64,000 bases of DNA from Gigaspora margarita (Eukaryota; Glomeromycota; Glomeromycetes; Diversisporales; Gigasporaceae). The DNA lies in assembly GCA_009809945.1 (NCBI GenBank), contig WTPW01000439.1, positions 351,349 through 415,348 on the forward strand, written 5' to 3'. Positions 1-11,937 of this stretch are shown piece by piece; position 1 is the first letter of the stretch, and each line of letters begins with the position of its first letter. Below the pieces are notes generated by a model. The model did not search any database and was not told the DNA's origin. It saw nothing but the letters and a program-made list of their open reading frames with translations. Position numbers and translations under genes: made by a program.

Positions 1-124
1 TTTTTTAGACCTTTTATTAGTGAAAAATAGGTTTAATTTGGAAAAAAAAATTCTAAAAAAAAAATTTTTTTTCCAACTTTAAAGGTCTGAAAAAGTGTGT
101 TTTGATTTAAATATGGGTAAAATT

Positions 125-286
125 ACATGCTGAACAACTTTGCTTAAGAGCCCAAAGTAGGTTACCTAATAAAAAAAAAATTTGTATTATGAAATATGAT
201 AAATTTTAACTTTAGCACATAGATAATCCATTTTTCTTACAAGGTAACCTATCTTTGCCAACTAAGTGAAGTTGTTCAGAGCATGT
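125..286. mobile_element. Short inverted-repeat element (MITE)
   Basis: The ends form an inverted repeat of about 45 bp. The left end begins ACATGCTGAACAACTT and the right end, reverse-complemented, begins ACATGCTCTGAACAACTT; both run on to a shared AGGTTACCT. The middle is A/T-rich with no coding capacity. I could not find a clear target duplication, so the superfamily is open. Confidence 0.75.
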
Positions 287-515
287 CTTATATATGCTTC
301 TTATTTTAAAATTAAAAAATATTTATTTCTGGCAAAGTTACATTTTGTTTTTTGCAAAATCAGCAAAATTTTAATTTGATTTTTAAGCCCAATTTTTTCT
401 TTTCCCCTTGTTCTATACCCCGAAAAATTTAATTTTAAGTTAATAAGTTAGATTTAAAAGAATCTTCTAATTTATATCTATAGTAAATTTATATATTTTT
501 ATTATAATTTTAGAA

Positions 516-713
516 TAGGGTGAAACCTAAGTCACTAGCTAGTAAAATTCGCTATATAAAGTGAAATCTAAGTTTGAGTTAGGGGTTAGAATGAAATTCA
601 AGTTTAGCTATGTTTTTTATTATACAAAAGCAGATTTTAACCTTATGTGATCTACATAGCAGATTTTACTTTACATAGCAAATTTTACTAGCTGGTGACT
701 CAGATTTTACCTG
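516..713. mobile_element. Short inverted-repeat element (MITE)
   Basis: An inverted repeat of about 50 bp has the shared core GTCACTAGCTAGTAAAATT on the left and, reverse-complemented, GTCACCAGCTAGTAAAATT on the right. The arms enclose about 90 bp of non-coding DNA. No target duplication was found. Confidence 0.6.
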
Positions 714-775
714 TCATATAATTAAAAGAACATGTCCTATAACTGTTATACATTTTGTATTAAATTATTAACAAC

Positions 776-1135
776 TACTTTATCAACAACTTAGTTCATA
801 GACAATTAATTTACAGACAAGATTATTCTACAGATAGTTATGGTTAATTTACAAACAAAATCATTTTGTTGACAATATATTTAGCTAACAATTTCTTTAT
901 AATTTGCACTAGTTTTACTGTAAATTCTCGAAACAATATTCATGCCTGCTATTTCGAGAATTTATAGTAAATTTAAACTTAATTCTAACAACAATGACTA
1001 GAACTAATTTGTCTTTGAAGTCTAATATCATTGAAATAACTGTGAATAATTGATTGTAAAATATCTTTATCTGTAATTAAATTTTCTGCAAACTAAATTG
1101 TCTGTAAAGTAATTTTTGGTAAGTTGATACTACTT
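776..1135. repeat. Degenerate inverted-repeat element
   Basis: Both sides carry diverged copies of an ACAGACAA-rich sequence in opposite orientation. A separate small palindrome, TTCTCGAAA against TTTCGAGAA, lies at about 927-962. The same kind of sequence recurs in the element at 5185-5451. Likely an old inverted-repeat transposon; boundaries are approximate. Confidence 0.45.
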
Positions 1136-1544
1136 AATAGAATATTAAGTAAAAACTCGATAAAATTTAAATAGATTACAATAAATACAATTTGAATCTT
1201 AAGGCAGTCTAATAGCAATAGAGAATATTTTACCAATTTCATTCTACTATATGATATATATTACTGTATTCTCAGAATAATACAAATACCAAATCTGGTA
1301 TTACAATTAGTTAGGAGAGCTTGATAACATTGGGCCAGTTTAGTTTGATCATAAAAAAATTGTAATTAAGATTAAATAGTTTAAAATGATAACTAACAAT
1401 ATAATTATGGATATAAGAGTCCTCTTTATTAATATGAATCAATATATTGGATTATACAGAAATACTATTTACAACCCTACTTGTTTTTTCTCTATAAGCT
1501 AAAACCAAACCCTTATATATTTTTAATTCGTATGAGAGCTTTAA

Positions 1545-1715
1545 TCACTCATTTGGAGATTCAAAGCTCCAAACAGGTAATCAAATCTCTAAATGAGTAA
1601 TTGATTACCTATCTGAAGATTTGATTACCAGTTTGGAGATTTGATCATTTGTTTGGGGCTTTGATCACCCATTTGGGGCTTTGATCACCTGTTTGGAAAT
1701 TTAATCACCTGACTA
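1545..1715. repeat. Minisatellite, about 22-24 bp unit
   Basis: Six to seven degenerate units of the form TTTGGAGATTTGATCACC follow each other, with some units inverted at the left end. No coding potential. Confidence 0.6.
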
Positions 1716-2499
1716 TGCTACAAAATATGCCAAAGTAAGAAATAATAATGATAAAATAACAATACTAACTAAAAATAGAAAATGTTGAGCATATAAAAAA
1801 GTAAAAATATGTTATACCAGCATAGCATATTGGTATATGAAATTATAGTATTTTAATGTCCAATCAAATGCAAGATTTTGCGAATGTCATTCTAGATAGT
1901 AGGTAACTATACACTTTGTCAATTTGCATGACTATGTTCCTGGTACTATTTAAATTTAATTTATATATAGTTTAATAATCTATAATTTGGATAATGCACT
2001 TTAGTGTATTTTGTATTTATTGCATATTACTATATAAATTTTTTTAATTTTTTAGCATTAATAGTATAATTATATTTCTTGTATAACAAGAAATATAGTA
2101 AGAATTTTATTATAATAACTTTTTAAAATTTTATTTTAGTAAAAGTAATGATCTTATTGTTTATTATTGGCAAATTTTATATATAGATATATATTGATTA
2201 CTAATCGAGTAAGATATATATTAATATCCAACATCCCTGCTAATTTCTATTGATAGTGATAGTAATTGATATATATTTAATATAAATATTAATTGATATA
2301 TATCTGATATGATATCAATTAATAATATTATATTCACATAATCATGCTTTTTGCAAATTTTTAAATGTTTTACAGGTTTTCACAAGTTTTTGCAATTTAA
2401 TATAAAATTTATTTTTTTATTTATTATTATTATACATTATTTTAAATTAAATATACATTTTTAATCAATATTATATATTTCTAAAAATAAGTTACATTT
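1716..2499. other. Gene-free AT-rich stretch
   Basis: A/T-rich DNA with many ATATATTGAT-type words and no open frame of note. Around 1857-1885 there is a 28-bp sequence (a CCAATCAAATGCAAGATTTT core) that recurs at 54032, so part of it is old dispersed repeat. Confidence 0.5.
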
Positions 2500-2544
2500 T
2501 TGAACCAAAAATTACATGAAAAAAAATGTAGAATAGCTTAGTTT

Positions 2545-2800
2545 TAAATTGTTGAATTTTTTGAAAAATTAAAAAACATACTAATAAAAAGTTGTTCAAA
2601 TAACATAAATTTTTTATTGTAAATGTATTTTGATGTTCTGAACAAGATTACATAATGGACTTTTGAGGTTTACTTAATAAAATTTGGACTTTTATATGCA
2701 GTAACTGGTAATACATTTTTTGAAATTTTTGAAAAAAATCAGAAGGGTAGCTTATTTTTGAAGTAGCTTATTTTCAGGAATATATGGTATTATATATTAA
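2545..2800. mobile_element. Diverged half copy of the foldback MITE family (see 47590 and 48165)
   Basis: The order of words is the same as in the right arm of the copies at 13612, 47590 and 48165: an AATAAAAAGTT stretch, GTATTTTGATGTTCTGAACA, TTACTTAATAAAATTTGGAC, then GGTAGCTTATTTTTG. The last part ends in ATATATGGTAT, which resembles the outer end at 48100. The left arm is barely recognisable. Confidence 0.5.
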
Positions 2801-2989
2801 TTATATATTATTATAAAAAAATAGTAAAAAAATAAAAACAAAAAAAAACAAATCCAAAAAAAAATAATGAAAAAATGAAAATGAAAAAAATAGTAATATT
2901 TTAAACTACATTCATACTTCGTCACATTAATTCCATAAAAATACTAGCCCAATATACTTATTTTCTTAACCCTGCAATTAGCTTTTTGT

Positions 2990-3960
2990 TATTTACTTAT
3001 ATATGCTGCTTTTTGCAAAATGCTAGAGAAGTTAGAGTTGGTGTTCTTGTAAAGTGCCAAAAAAGTCAATTTGTTTTCTTGCAAAGTTTCAAAGAAAGTT
3101 AAAAATAAATAAAATAAAATAAAATTAAAAAATAAGCAAAAAAAAGAAAAACAAACTAACAAAAATGTAAGTAAACTAAATAAAAAATAAAAAAAGCCCA
3201 AATCTCTATTTTCCTGAAGTAAAAGTTCATATTCTTGCAATTTAGAAATCATTGAGGATTTTTGCAAAGTGGCAGAATAAATAAAAAAAATAAAAAATAA
3301 AGAAATAAGTAAAAAGAAAACAACCAAAAAAAATAGAATATAAGCAAACTGAATAAAAAAAATAAAATCACCAATCTTCATTTCTCTGAAGTAGAGTTCA
3401 TGATAGAAATTGCTGAAATCTAAGTTGAATATATTCTTGCAAAGTGCTAAAAAAGTCTGGGTTGCTTGCAAAATGTTAATTTTCTCACAAAGTGCCAGAA
3501 TAAAATAAATTAAAAAAAAAAAATAAAAAAAAACAAAACCAAAAACAAAAAAAAAACAAAAAATGTCAAATGAAAAAATAAATAAAGCCCCAACTAAATC
3601 TTTATTTCTCTAAAGAAGTGTTTTTCAAAATTTAGAAATTGTTTGGTAAAATCAGTTGTGTGTTCTTGCAAAGTGTTGAAAGGTTTAGTTGGCTTGTGCA
3701 AAATATTGAAAAGTTGTTAGATTTCTTGCAAAGTACTAAAAAGTAGGGTTGGTATTTTTTGTAGAAATAAAATTAAAAAAATTAAAAAATAATAAATAAA
3801 AAAAAAATTGAAAAAAACAAAATGAAACTAAAAAAAATGAAAAAAAAACTCAAAAAAAACAAAATGAAAACAAAAAAACAATGTAAAATTGATAGAAAAT
3901 CTAAATTATAAACAAAAAAAAATAAACTCAAATCTAATTTGATCTTGTACTATGATCATT
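2990..3960. repeat. Degenerate tandem repeat with poly-A-rich spacers
   Basis: Four or five copies of a unit of about 170-190 bp: a TTCTTGCAAAGTGCCAAAA-type block, a long AAATAAAAAAA spacer, then a CTCTGAAGTAGAGTTCA-type block. The 160-residue minus-strand open frame here is only the phenylalanine-rich complement of the spacers and is not a gene. Confidence 0.55.
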
Positions 3961-5184
3961 GAAATATTTCAAAACATTTCAAAAATATTAGTCAAATGCA
4001 CTATTGGTATTAATCCAGCTTGGTTTACCAGATCTAAAATATTTTAAAAGAATTCAAAATATTTTAAAAATATTAAATCTAAAATATTTTGAAATATATT
4101 TCACTTATCTTGTGGTGTAAAAGGTCTTTTGAAATATTTCTTATACATAAATTTTCAAATAGATCATAACATATAAAGTTAAATAGTAGTTACAAAAAAA
4201 TGTCTAGACTATGCGATCATTAAAGATCTGTTAATCATTATATATTGATCCAAATACTTATAATTATAATCGATTTATAGATATATAATGATTTATATTA
4301 AAAATGATATATATTGATTATAGATATATATTGATTTTTAACTAATTAATCAATATATAATATTATTTTTAATCTACATATATAAAATGATTAACTGTTA
4401 TATATTGATCAATATCTGTTTAAAAAATTTCCTGATAATTTTTGAAAAGCATTATAATTTTTAATTTCTAATATAATGATTTTATTGTTGCTTGTTATTT
4501 AAAGTAATGATACTTTCAAATATTGAACATTAATTATGATATTCTATATTATCTGAACTCTTTAACAGTAATTAAACTGTTTGAAATTACAATTTTATTT
4601 AACTCTTTTTTCTTCTCTCACTGGTTCTAAGAGTTCCTTCTAAAATTAAACAGGCCAATAAGAAGTTCATTGCATCTCAAAATTTCAATAAGTCACATAT
4701 TTATAAGTTAACCAATAATAATATGATTAATTTTACAATTTTAATATATTGTTTAATTTAACCTCCTTTTTCTACAACACTTAAGCTTTGTAAGGGAATA
4801 TTAAATAAAATTATAATTTCAAATAGCCTTATTATGATTTAGTGTTTTGAATTTGTAATATTACTATTGTGATATTTTTATATATTTATATGATTAGATT
4901 AATCATTTTTTGACTAATATCATAACATGGCATCATTGTAAATGATCAATAGGTAATATTGAAGTATTATTAATTTTGAATTTATTATTATAACATTAGA
5001 GATTATTAATTTCAAAATAATGCAATACTAACACTATTGATTATCAATTTTTAAATTTATATTTTTCTAAAATTTGCTTTTTTGTTATAATTTTATTGTT
5101 CATTAGATTTTGCTATTGTTTTTTTTAGCTTGGATTTGTTATTTGCTTAGTAGCTAGTTTTATTCTGCTTTGGTCAACTTACCT
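3961..5184. other. Gene-free AT-rich stretch
   Basis: Non-coding. It contains AAAATATTT-rich words near 3960-4090 and repeated ATATATTGAT words near 4220-4430. I see no gene or bounded element. Confidence 0.5.
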
Positions 5185-5451
5185 ACAATCACTTTAAAAA
5201 TATCACATTTTACTAACACTCATTTCTTATTTTGCAGAAAAATGATTTGTAGACAATTTCATTTTATAAATGATATATTCTACAGACAGCTTATTTTGCA
5301 AAGTAATTCTGATCATTATTATTAGAATTAAGTATAGAATCAAAGTTATATGAACTATTTGGTTGTTTTTGTCTATAAATTAATTATTTGTAAAATAAGC
5401 TTGATAGTGAAATAAGTGTCAATAAAATGTGATATTTTTTAAAGTGATTGT
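5185..5451. mobile_element. Inverted-repeat MITE
   Basis: The left end ACAATCACTTTAAAAATATC is matched on the right by ACAATCACTTTAAAAAATAT in reverse complement, and similarity continues for about 80 bp per arm with a weak middle. The target duplication is not certain. A diverged relative may lie at 776-1135. Confidence 0.75.
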
Positions 5452-6777
5452 TAGTATAACAGATTTCTTAATAATGAACAATTATCAGGAGCCACAGTAA
5501 TTTGGAAAGTTTGTCAAATGCAAGATTGGAGGACTTTATGAGATTACATATTTGATTTGTTACTTCAACCTTAAATGTAGGTATTTTCTGGTTAATATTG
5601 TAATTGCATGTAATTTAGAAATTGAATTGATAAAAGATTATCCTTTTACTAAAGTAAAATATTATTGCTTGTTTAGTTATTGGCAGATACAGGTGGGTAC
5701 TATGCTATTCAGACAATGCAAGGGCCTCTGACAATGCAAGAAGAAGTTTAATTCAAGAGAATATAAATTACCAGGGTAAGTATGAAGTTTATTTCTGTTC
5801 ATTTTAAGTTTGTATTTCAAAAGAATACCATAATCAGTATAAAGTTTAATTTGTTTACTTTAATAATTGTATTTTGAGAAATTATATTTATAATTAATAT
5901 AAGCATTTAAATTCTGTTTATTTTAACAATCATTTTGAGCTTTTAATTTTGTATTTGGCAAATCAAAGATTAAATCTAGTAAAAAATATGATTAAAGACC
6001 TGATAACAGGTTTTTCCTTACCTAGTACATATGTTGTACTAGTCCTGTGTAGCAATGCATGCTGCGCAGCTATTTTATTTAATTTTAAACAATTTTTTTC
6101 ATTTTTTATTACTAATTTCTTAATATGAATAATATATCTTTCTGATTCGTGAAATCTTTGATCAAATATTAGAAATTTCTATCCATTAAAGAAAAAACAA
6201 ACACTCTTTAATGGATCGAAATAGTATAATTAATGTTTAATAGCACTTAAAATCCAAGTAATTCGCTTAACTTAAATTTTAAATATTTGAGTAACTCATG
6301 GTTTTAAAATTCTTTTTACTGGTGTAATTAAAAAACTTCATACAATTAAGCCAATTGAAAATAATCTGGTAATGCATTTTTATAGATAATTTGTACTATG
6401 CACCAAGTAACAAAGCATGCGATTAAGACAAAAACCTAGGATAACAGTTTTTTTTTATTTTACTTATGTTTTTTGATTATAAAAAATTTTTAACATACTG
6501 TACAATTATGAAAAAAAGATTTGTATATGGTATTGTTTTATCTTGCAAACAGTAATTGATGATGCTATTCATAAATAGAGTGTTTTAAAGCACATTAGTC
6601 CTAAAATTATTTAAACTGTCAATATGATGTTAATTTAAGTAAAAACTAACATTACACTTTGCAAAAAATAGTGTATGTGATGCGCAGCATCAGTTAGTGA
6701 TTTCTCACACTGCATAAAACAGGCCAACTTTAACATAATGTTTAAGTTATACGAAATGGCAGAATTCTACATAGGTG
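5452..6777. other. Gene-free stretch upstream of the hAT element
   Basis: No supported gene. It holds one copy of the hairpin motif (6043-6072) and a small GATGC-GCA-GCATC palindrome near 6680. The rest is A/T-rich and featureless to me. Confidence 0.5.
6043..6072 (+). repeat. Hairpin motif, copy 1
   Basis: The words TCCTG, a stem TGTGTAGCA / TGCTGCGCA around the loop ATGCA, then GCAGCTA. The stem holds with two G-T wobbles. It is one of six clear members (others 21624, 28415, 29301, 32745, 42637) in which stem bases change but pairing is largely kept. Confidence 0.6.
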
Positions 6778-6798
6778 CAGTGATAGCAAATAACCTGG

Positions 6799-6945
6799 TC
6801 ATTTGCCGATTTTCCTAATGACCCCAAATGACCTCAAAATGACCGGTCATTGTTGGTCATTCAGATCTTAGGTCATTTGCAAATGACCAATGACCAAATG
6901 ACCATGGTCATTTGAGTCATTGGTCATTTCGCATATAAAATTGAT
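6799..6945. promoter_or_regulatory. Left subterminal motif array of the hAT element
   Basis: Many copies of AAATGACC / GGTCATTT in both orientations follow the left terminus. In hAT elements such as Ac, short subterminal repeats bind the transposase. That role is inferred here from position and repetition only. Confidence 0.7.
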
Positions 6946-8680
6946 ATCCTATTGGTCATAAAAACCTGTGTAATAACAAATAAAGTCAATATTGCCAAAC
7001 TGACTTTTTTTAGTTAGTATGAAACCATATATATACTGTATTACAGTACGAATAATATGAATAATTGAGCGATTGTTATTGATGCTCATAATTGTACAAT
7101 ATATAAGGCGCAATAATAGTTACTTTTTTATTATTGGCAATTCAGAATTAAAAATATCTAACAAAACTCGTATAGTATAAATAGTTAGTAGTGCGAAAAA
7201 AAAAAAAAACAAAAAAAAACAAAAAAAAAGGGGAGGGCTTTCATAAATGGAAAAACAACTCATGCTGCATTATCACGTTGGTCATCTTGTTAAATACGTA
7301 GATTGTCGCGAAATTTGTACACGTAATAACTTTTTTTANAATGGGTAAGAAAAATNATNACTTCCNGGAATTTTTTCACTTGGTCGAANCTGACAGTCCA
7401 AAAGCNAATAAGAANGCAGTCTGCNNTTCATGTATANGAAAGTATACCTTACCTGTNGCNATTACGNANCCTGAGTGCTTTGTTTCAAATAAGGCNAAAT
7501 TATGTNGAAGTCATCTTNGAAATTGCCCAAATTTTAAAGAACAATATGCCNCGGANGAGGTTTTGGAGATTATTGCACGCTCGGTACCTGAAGATGCTAA
7601 AAAGAATAACAATGAAGGTAATTATATTAAATAGTTCATTTTATAATTGCTTGTACAATATATTAATTATTGTTGTTAATAGCAGGCGAAAACATTTCTG
7701 ATTGCGAAGACAATATTTCTACCATATCTGAGATATCAACATCACATTCTTCATCTACTAATGAATCCATTTTACCGTCTAATAAATCTACATCTGCAAG
7801 CTCCTCCACTTCAAAAAAAAAACAAACATTTNTTGATAATTGTATTATACGTCAACTATCTAAAAAGGATAATTGGCATTTCGAGAATTTGATCTTACGT
7901 ATGATTGTATCAAATGGCCTTGCATTTACTTTTATAGAAAACCAAGAAACCAAAGATCTTTTTAATTTTATAATGCCAACTATGAAACTACCTAATCGGA
8001 AGGCGATAAGTAATCGAATTCTCCCAAAGGTTTCAATGAAATTAACTGAAGACATTTTAAAACATGCATGTGCAGATAGGGTTAGTGTAATTGCAGCCTT
8101 CGATGACTGGACAAACATAAGGCAGGAACACCTTTTTGGTGTTGTCTTAATTACTTCTCAGGGTTTACCTTTAATTTGGAATGCACGTAACATTAGTAAT
8201 CAACAGTCAAAAACCGAAAATGTAAAAATTCTTATTAAAAGTATAATGGATAATGCAGAAAAGGAAGGCATTCGAATTAACTGCTACATATTAGATTCAG
8301 CTGGCGAGTATGCAGCAGCAAGGTATGTTTAAATATATACCAATATACTTATATTTATATATGGATCTGACCTTTTTTTCTATAGACGACAACTAAGAAT
8401 TGAATATCCAAATAAGGTTTTTATACCTTGTATGGCGCATCAAATGAACTTAGTTGTCAGCGATATTTTCAAAGAATCAGATGCATATAAAAAAACATTA
8501 AAAAATGCAATACGCATTGTAAGCTATTTTCACTTGACCCCCTATTTTACCGGATTACTACAAGATGAGCAAAGGTCATGTTATGGACAAACCATATCCC
8601 TTCTTTTCCTAGCTGAGACGTGCTAGAACAGCATTTACTTTTGTTTTCATTCTATATTGAAAACTGAGGCTGCGCTTAAA

Positions 8681-8939
8681 GTAATAATATATTTTATAAT
8701 TGTAATGGGAAAAATGTGCATTTTATAATAACATGCGCATTAATGCGCATGTTATATAAAATTTAGATAGGATAAAATGCGCATGATTTCGAAATATGCA
8801 CATTAATGTGCACGATTAAGGAATTATGTGCATGCATAAAATCCATCTCTATTTTATAATAAATTAAAAATTTTTTACAAAGAAAATTTTGGCACAAATT
8901 AAAATATTCTAATAAAAAGCTTTATATATTTTTAATTAG
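8681..8939. repeat. Long intron 3 with palindromes
   Basis: This intron is 259 bp; the other three are 63-70 bp. It contains a perfect 28-bp palindrome at 8728-8755 centred on GCGCATTAATGCGC, and a perfect 16-bp palindrome TGCACATTAATGTGCA at 8797-8812. The extra length looks like a small palindromic insertion within an original short intron. Confidence 0.7.
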
Positions 8940-9950
8940 ACACTTGCGACAAAATTTTTACCCACTAGATTCGGATTTGTTAGTACTTCTCATAGTGGAC
9001 TTTCGCGGCAACGATTTATGGCAGGAAATTCTAATACAGGCAAAAAGCTTCCACCCAATATTATTCCAATCATACAAAGTTCCAATTTTTGGATTCAACT
9101 TTATGAACTTCAGAACTTGCTATATCCTTTGTGCTGTGTACTAAATAAACTCCAGAAAGATGTTGCAAGACTGTACGAGATCGTACATTGTTTTGGATGG
9201 CTTATTAAGGTTTTTTTAAACCATAAAAATGAAGATTTTGCGGATCATATGGTCACCCAGTTAGAAAATCGGTGGGCTCAATGGGAACAGCCACTACTCC
9301 TACTATCATTTGTTTTACATCTGAAATATTGGCTTTCCAAGTTTTCTTCTCGCATTCCCGGCCTTTCCTATACACATTTTAGTCAATGGTTGTATTATTA
9401 TTACCATGTATGGTTCGAGGAAGTACCAACACACATTTTATGCGAATTTTTGTCATATCAACGTGAAGCATTTCCTTTTAGTAAAGATACTTACGACCAG
9501 TTCAATAAAAATGTTATCGATTTTTGGGATTCAGCGAAGGGTATTGCACCAGAATTGTCTCGTCTAGCCTTACAATTATTTGGAATATGCATTAATTCAG
9601 CTTCGGTTGAAAGATTATGGTCGACTATGGGTTTTTTGCATATGAAACGCCGAAATCGTTTGCCAGTATATACAAATATTTATTTCATTTTATTTTTTAT
9701 AGTATATGATATTAATTTAAATTCTTTATTTTAAGTATAAAAAAGTGCTAGCAATGAGCCAATTGCGTGGTGACATACTAAACAAGCAAAAACATAGTGC
9801 CGATGAAATATCTGAATGACAATACAAAAGAATTCACATCGCAGTTCCTATTCGATCTCGGGATGATAATGAAGATATTGCACAAGAATTTGAAGAATCA
9901 TTTGTAAGTGATAGAGGAACCTGTTCACAACCATCAATAATCTGCCAAAT

Positions 9951-10024
9951 GAAGTGACCGAAGTGACCGAAGTGACCGAAGCAACTGAAGTGACTGAAGT
10001 GACTGAAGTAACTGAAACAACTGA
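9951..10024 (+). repeat. 9-bp coding minisatellite
   Basis: About eight units of GTGACCGAA and variants encode Val-Thr-Glu repeats at the start of the acidic tail of the transposase. Unit slippage here is a plausible source of the frame change upstream. Confidence 0.7.
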
Positions 10025-10686
10025 AGGAGACACAGTTGATGAGGCTGAAACTTCTAATGAAGAAGAGAATTGGTCAAATGTAATTGAGAACTGGGTTGGA
10101 ATGTTAGACAGTAAAAATCAGTTAGAGAATGGTGAATTGGTAGATGATGAATTACTTGAATTTGAATTTGGTGGGCACACTACTCACCCAGCAGATGATT
10201 TATCAGCAAAATGGAATTTATTGGAGTTATTCGATGATTCATTAGATTCGCCTATTTCTTTTGTCCTTCAATAAATTCAATAAAATGTAATGAAGTTTAT
10301 ATTAGCATTAAAAATTATAGGAATTTTGAGAATTTTAGCAGTTAAATAAATAAAAAAATGCTTTAACTTGACTTAAATTGATTTGGGAATAATTTATGCG
10401 CAGTACCTTAAATAATCGAAAAAAAGTACGAACTATATAAATTATTACTTATTAGTTATTTAAGTATGAGATCATCAATGATGTGATATTTATTTACTCT
10501 TAAAATAAATATTATCGCACGGCCCTGCATAGATAAAAAATTATATATTTAATTAAGTAACTACTGTATAGGCGCGAAATCATGTGCAGGGTGTAATTTC
10601 GAATTTCGGCCTAAATTAAGCTTAATTTAGGGCAAAATTCGAAACAACGCCCTTGCGCATTATTTTGCATTTTTTAATAGATAATT

Positions 10687-10780
10687 TCAAATGACCATAG
10701 CAGGTCATCAGGTTCTTGAAATGACCCAATGATGGGTTACCAGTCATTTGAGTCATTTGGGTCATTTCAAGTCATTTGCC
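10687..10780. promoter_or_regulatory. Right subterminal motif array of the hAT element
   Basis: Copies of GTCATTTGAGTCATTTGG and AAATGACC repeat just inside the right terminus, mirroring the left end. Probable transposase-binding region by analogy with other hAT elements. Confidence 0.65.
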
Positions 10781-11677
10781 ATCACTGTATAGGTGTGAGT
10801 CTTGTTAGTAATAAACTTATACTTCTGAAATAAGAGAATATCTAAAATAGAGCAACTTATATTTCTTAATAATTTTCTCGATTAACTTTAGGGTTATGGT
10901 CTTCTTATCTTGGAGTTAAATTGAGATTTAGATATATTATATATAAGCAAAATTGCCTTTCCGATATTTTTACTTAATCAACCTGAGGTAGGTTTAGATT
11001 GCTGTTTTTTATATTTATTAGATTTTTTGTTTTTGTTTCTTGTTTTGCTTCATCTGCGATCATTAAAATTTGTAATTTGATTGGCTGTGATCACATGAAT
11101 TTGCCCCTGTTTTAGATGACCCCTAAAATAAGCAGTTGAAGCATAATGGAAAGTCCTTTTGATTGGCTATTGAGATACAATTAATGTAGATTATTACACA
11201 AATTATTTATATAAGTTTTAGAGTACTCCCTATATGAAAATGCAATTGCTTATATGACAAGTAGCTAAGCACACAAATAGTCAAATAATTTTTAGAATAC
11301 ATTAGTCTTTTGCTTTACAAGCAGTTAGTGGATTTAATCCCATATAATGAGGAATTTTTACTAATGCTACATATTTGCTACTAGCATACTAGTATGTAGC
11401 TAAGTAAGTTTGTGAATTCTTTGGCTTTTTTTTAAATGCATTATTTCAACAACTAAAATAGTCTTGTGCTCAAGATGACAGAGTACTTACAAGAGAGTTC
11501 TGAATAATATAAGGCATAAGAACTGTAAGTATAAAAAAATGATTGAAAGTTGTTAGTTTTTGTATTTTTTTTTGTTACTTTTAGTACTTCAATGTCTAAT
11601 ATAATTTTTAAATTATAATTAAGATCTGAATAATTAGTTTAAAGATAATTTTAAATAGGAAAATAGTTTGGTATGAG

Positions 11678-11937
11678 TAGTGTTGTACATTTTGGCTGTC
11701 CATAGCCTTTTTTGGCTTGTTTATGTCCAAAATTGTCCAAATATCCAAGATTGTCCAAAGCTTTTTCAGGCTTTAATAATTAATAAATTTATCTAAAAAA
11801 TATATTTTTTTAGGTGCTAAACACATTCTAGTTAAAATTAAAATAGATTATCTTAATAAAATTTTAAGTAATTTTATATTGTTTAATTGTCCAAAATTGT
11901 CCAAATCATTGTCCAAAGCTGTCCTGTGACAACACTG
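11678..11937. mobile_element. hAT-type MITE nested in foldback arm
   Basis: Termini TAGTGTTGTAC and, reversed, CAGTGTTGTCAC. The flanking 8-mers are GGTATGAG (11670-11677) and GGTATAAG (11938-11945), seven of eight identical. The interior repeats TTGTCCAAA several times in both halves, probably subterminal transposase-type repeats. The uninterrupted sequence continues in the opposite arm at about 12600. Confidence 0.82.

Larger units (their letters stand above)
7341..10274 (+). pseudogene. hAT transposase with BED-type zinc finger, five exons, disabled
   Basis: Exons by frame and splice sites: 7341-7617, 7683 (or 7686)-8322, 8386-8680, 8940-9665, 9736-9819; introns are GT-AG and phases agree at every join. 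Exon 1 holds a BED-like finger (C-x2-C, then SHL and C). Exon 2 has the D-x-WT-type motif (FDDWTN) and LDSAGEYAAAR. Exon 3 begins with the hAT block leading to CMAHQMN. Exon 4 ends in the C-terminal dimerisation block SASVERLWSTMGF. Damage: TAG at about 8624 where ETRWNS-type proteins have Trp, TGA at 9817-9819, and a frame change before an acidic C-terminal tail that stays open from about 9954 to 10274. A GTAAGT at 9904 could mark a sixth intron, but no acceptor that restores phase was found. About 670 residues precede the first C-terminal break, normal for hAT. Several exon 1 bases are N. Confidence 0.88.
6778..10787 (+). mobile_element. hAT DNA transposon, complete ends
   Basis: Termini are CAGTGATAGCAAATAACC on the left and, reverse-complemented, CAGTGATGGCAAATGACTT on the right. 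Flanking 8-mers are CATAGGTG (6770-6777) and TATAGGTG (10788-10795), seven of eight identical, which is the 8-bp duplication typical of hAT elements. The 4,010-bp body carries a transposase on the plus strand (7341-10274) between about 0.5-kb terminal regions full of a GGTCATTTG-like motif. Near-identical flanks and good ends imply fairly recent movement, although the transposase frame here is disabled. Confidence 0.92.

Noticed and set aside
2989..3471. 160-codon minus-strand open frame rich in Phe and Leu
   Set aside because: It is the complement of AAATAAAAAAA spacers in a tandem repeat; low complexity and no start context.
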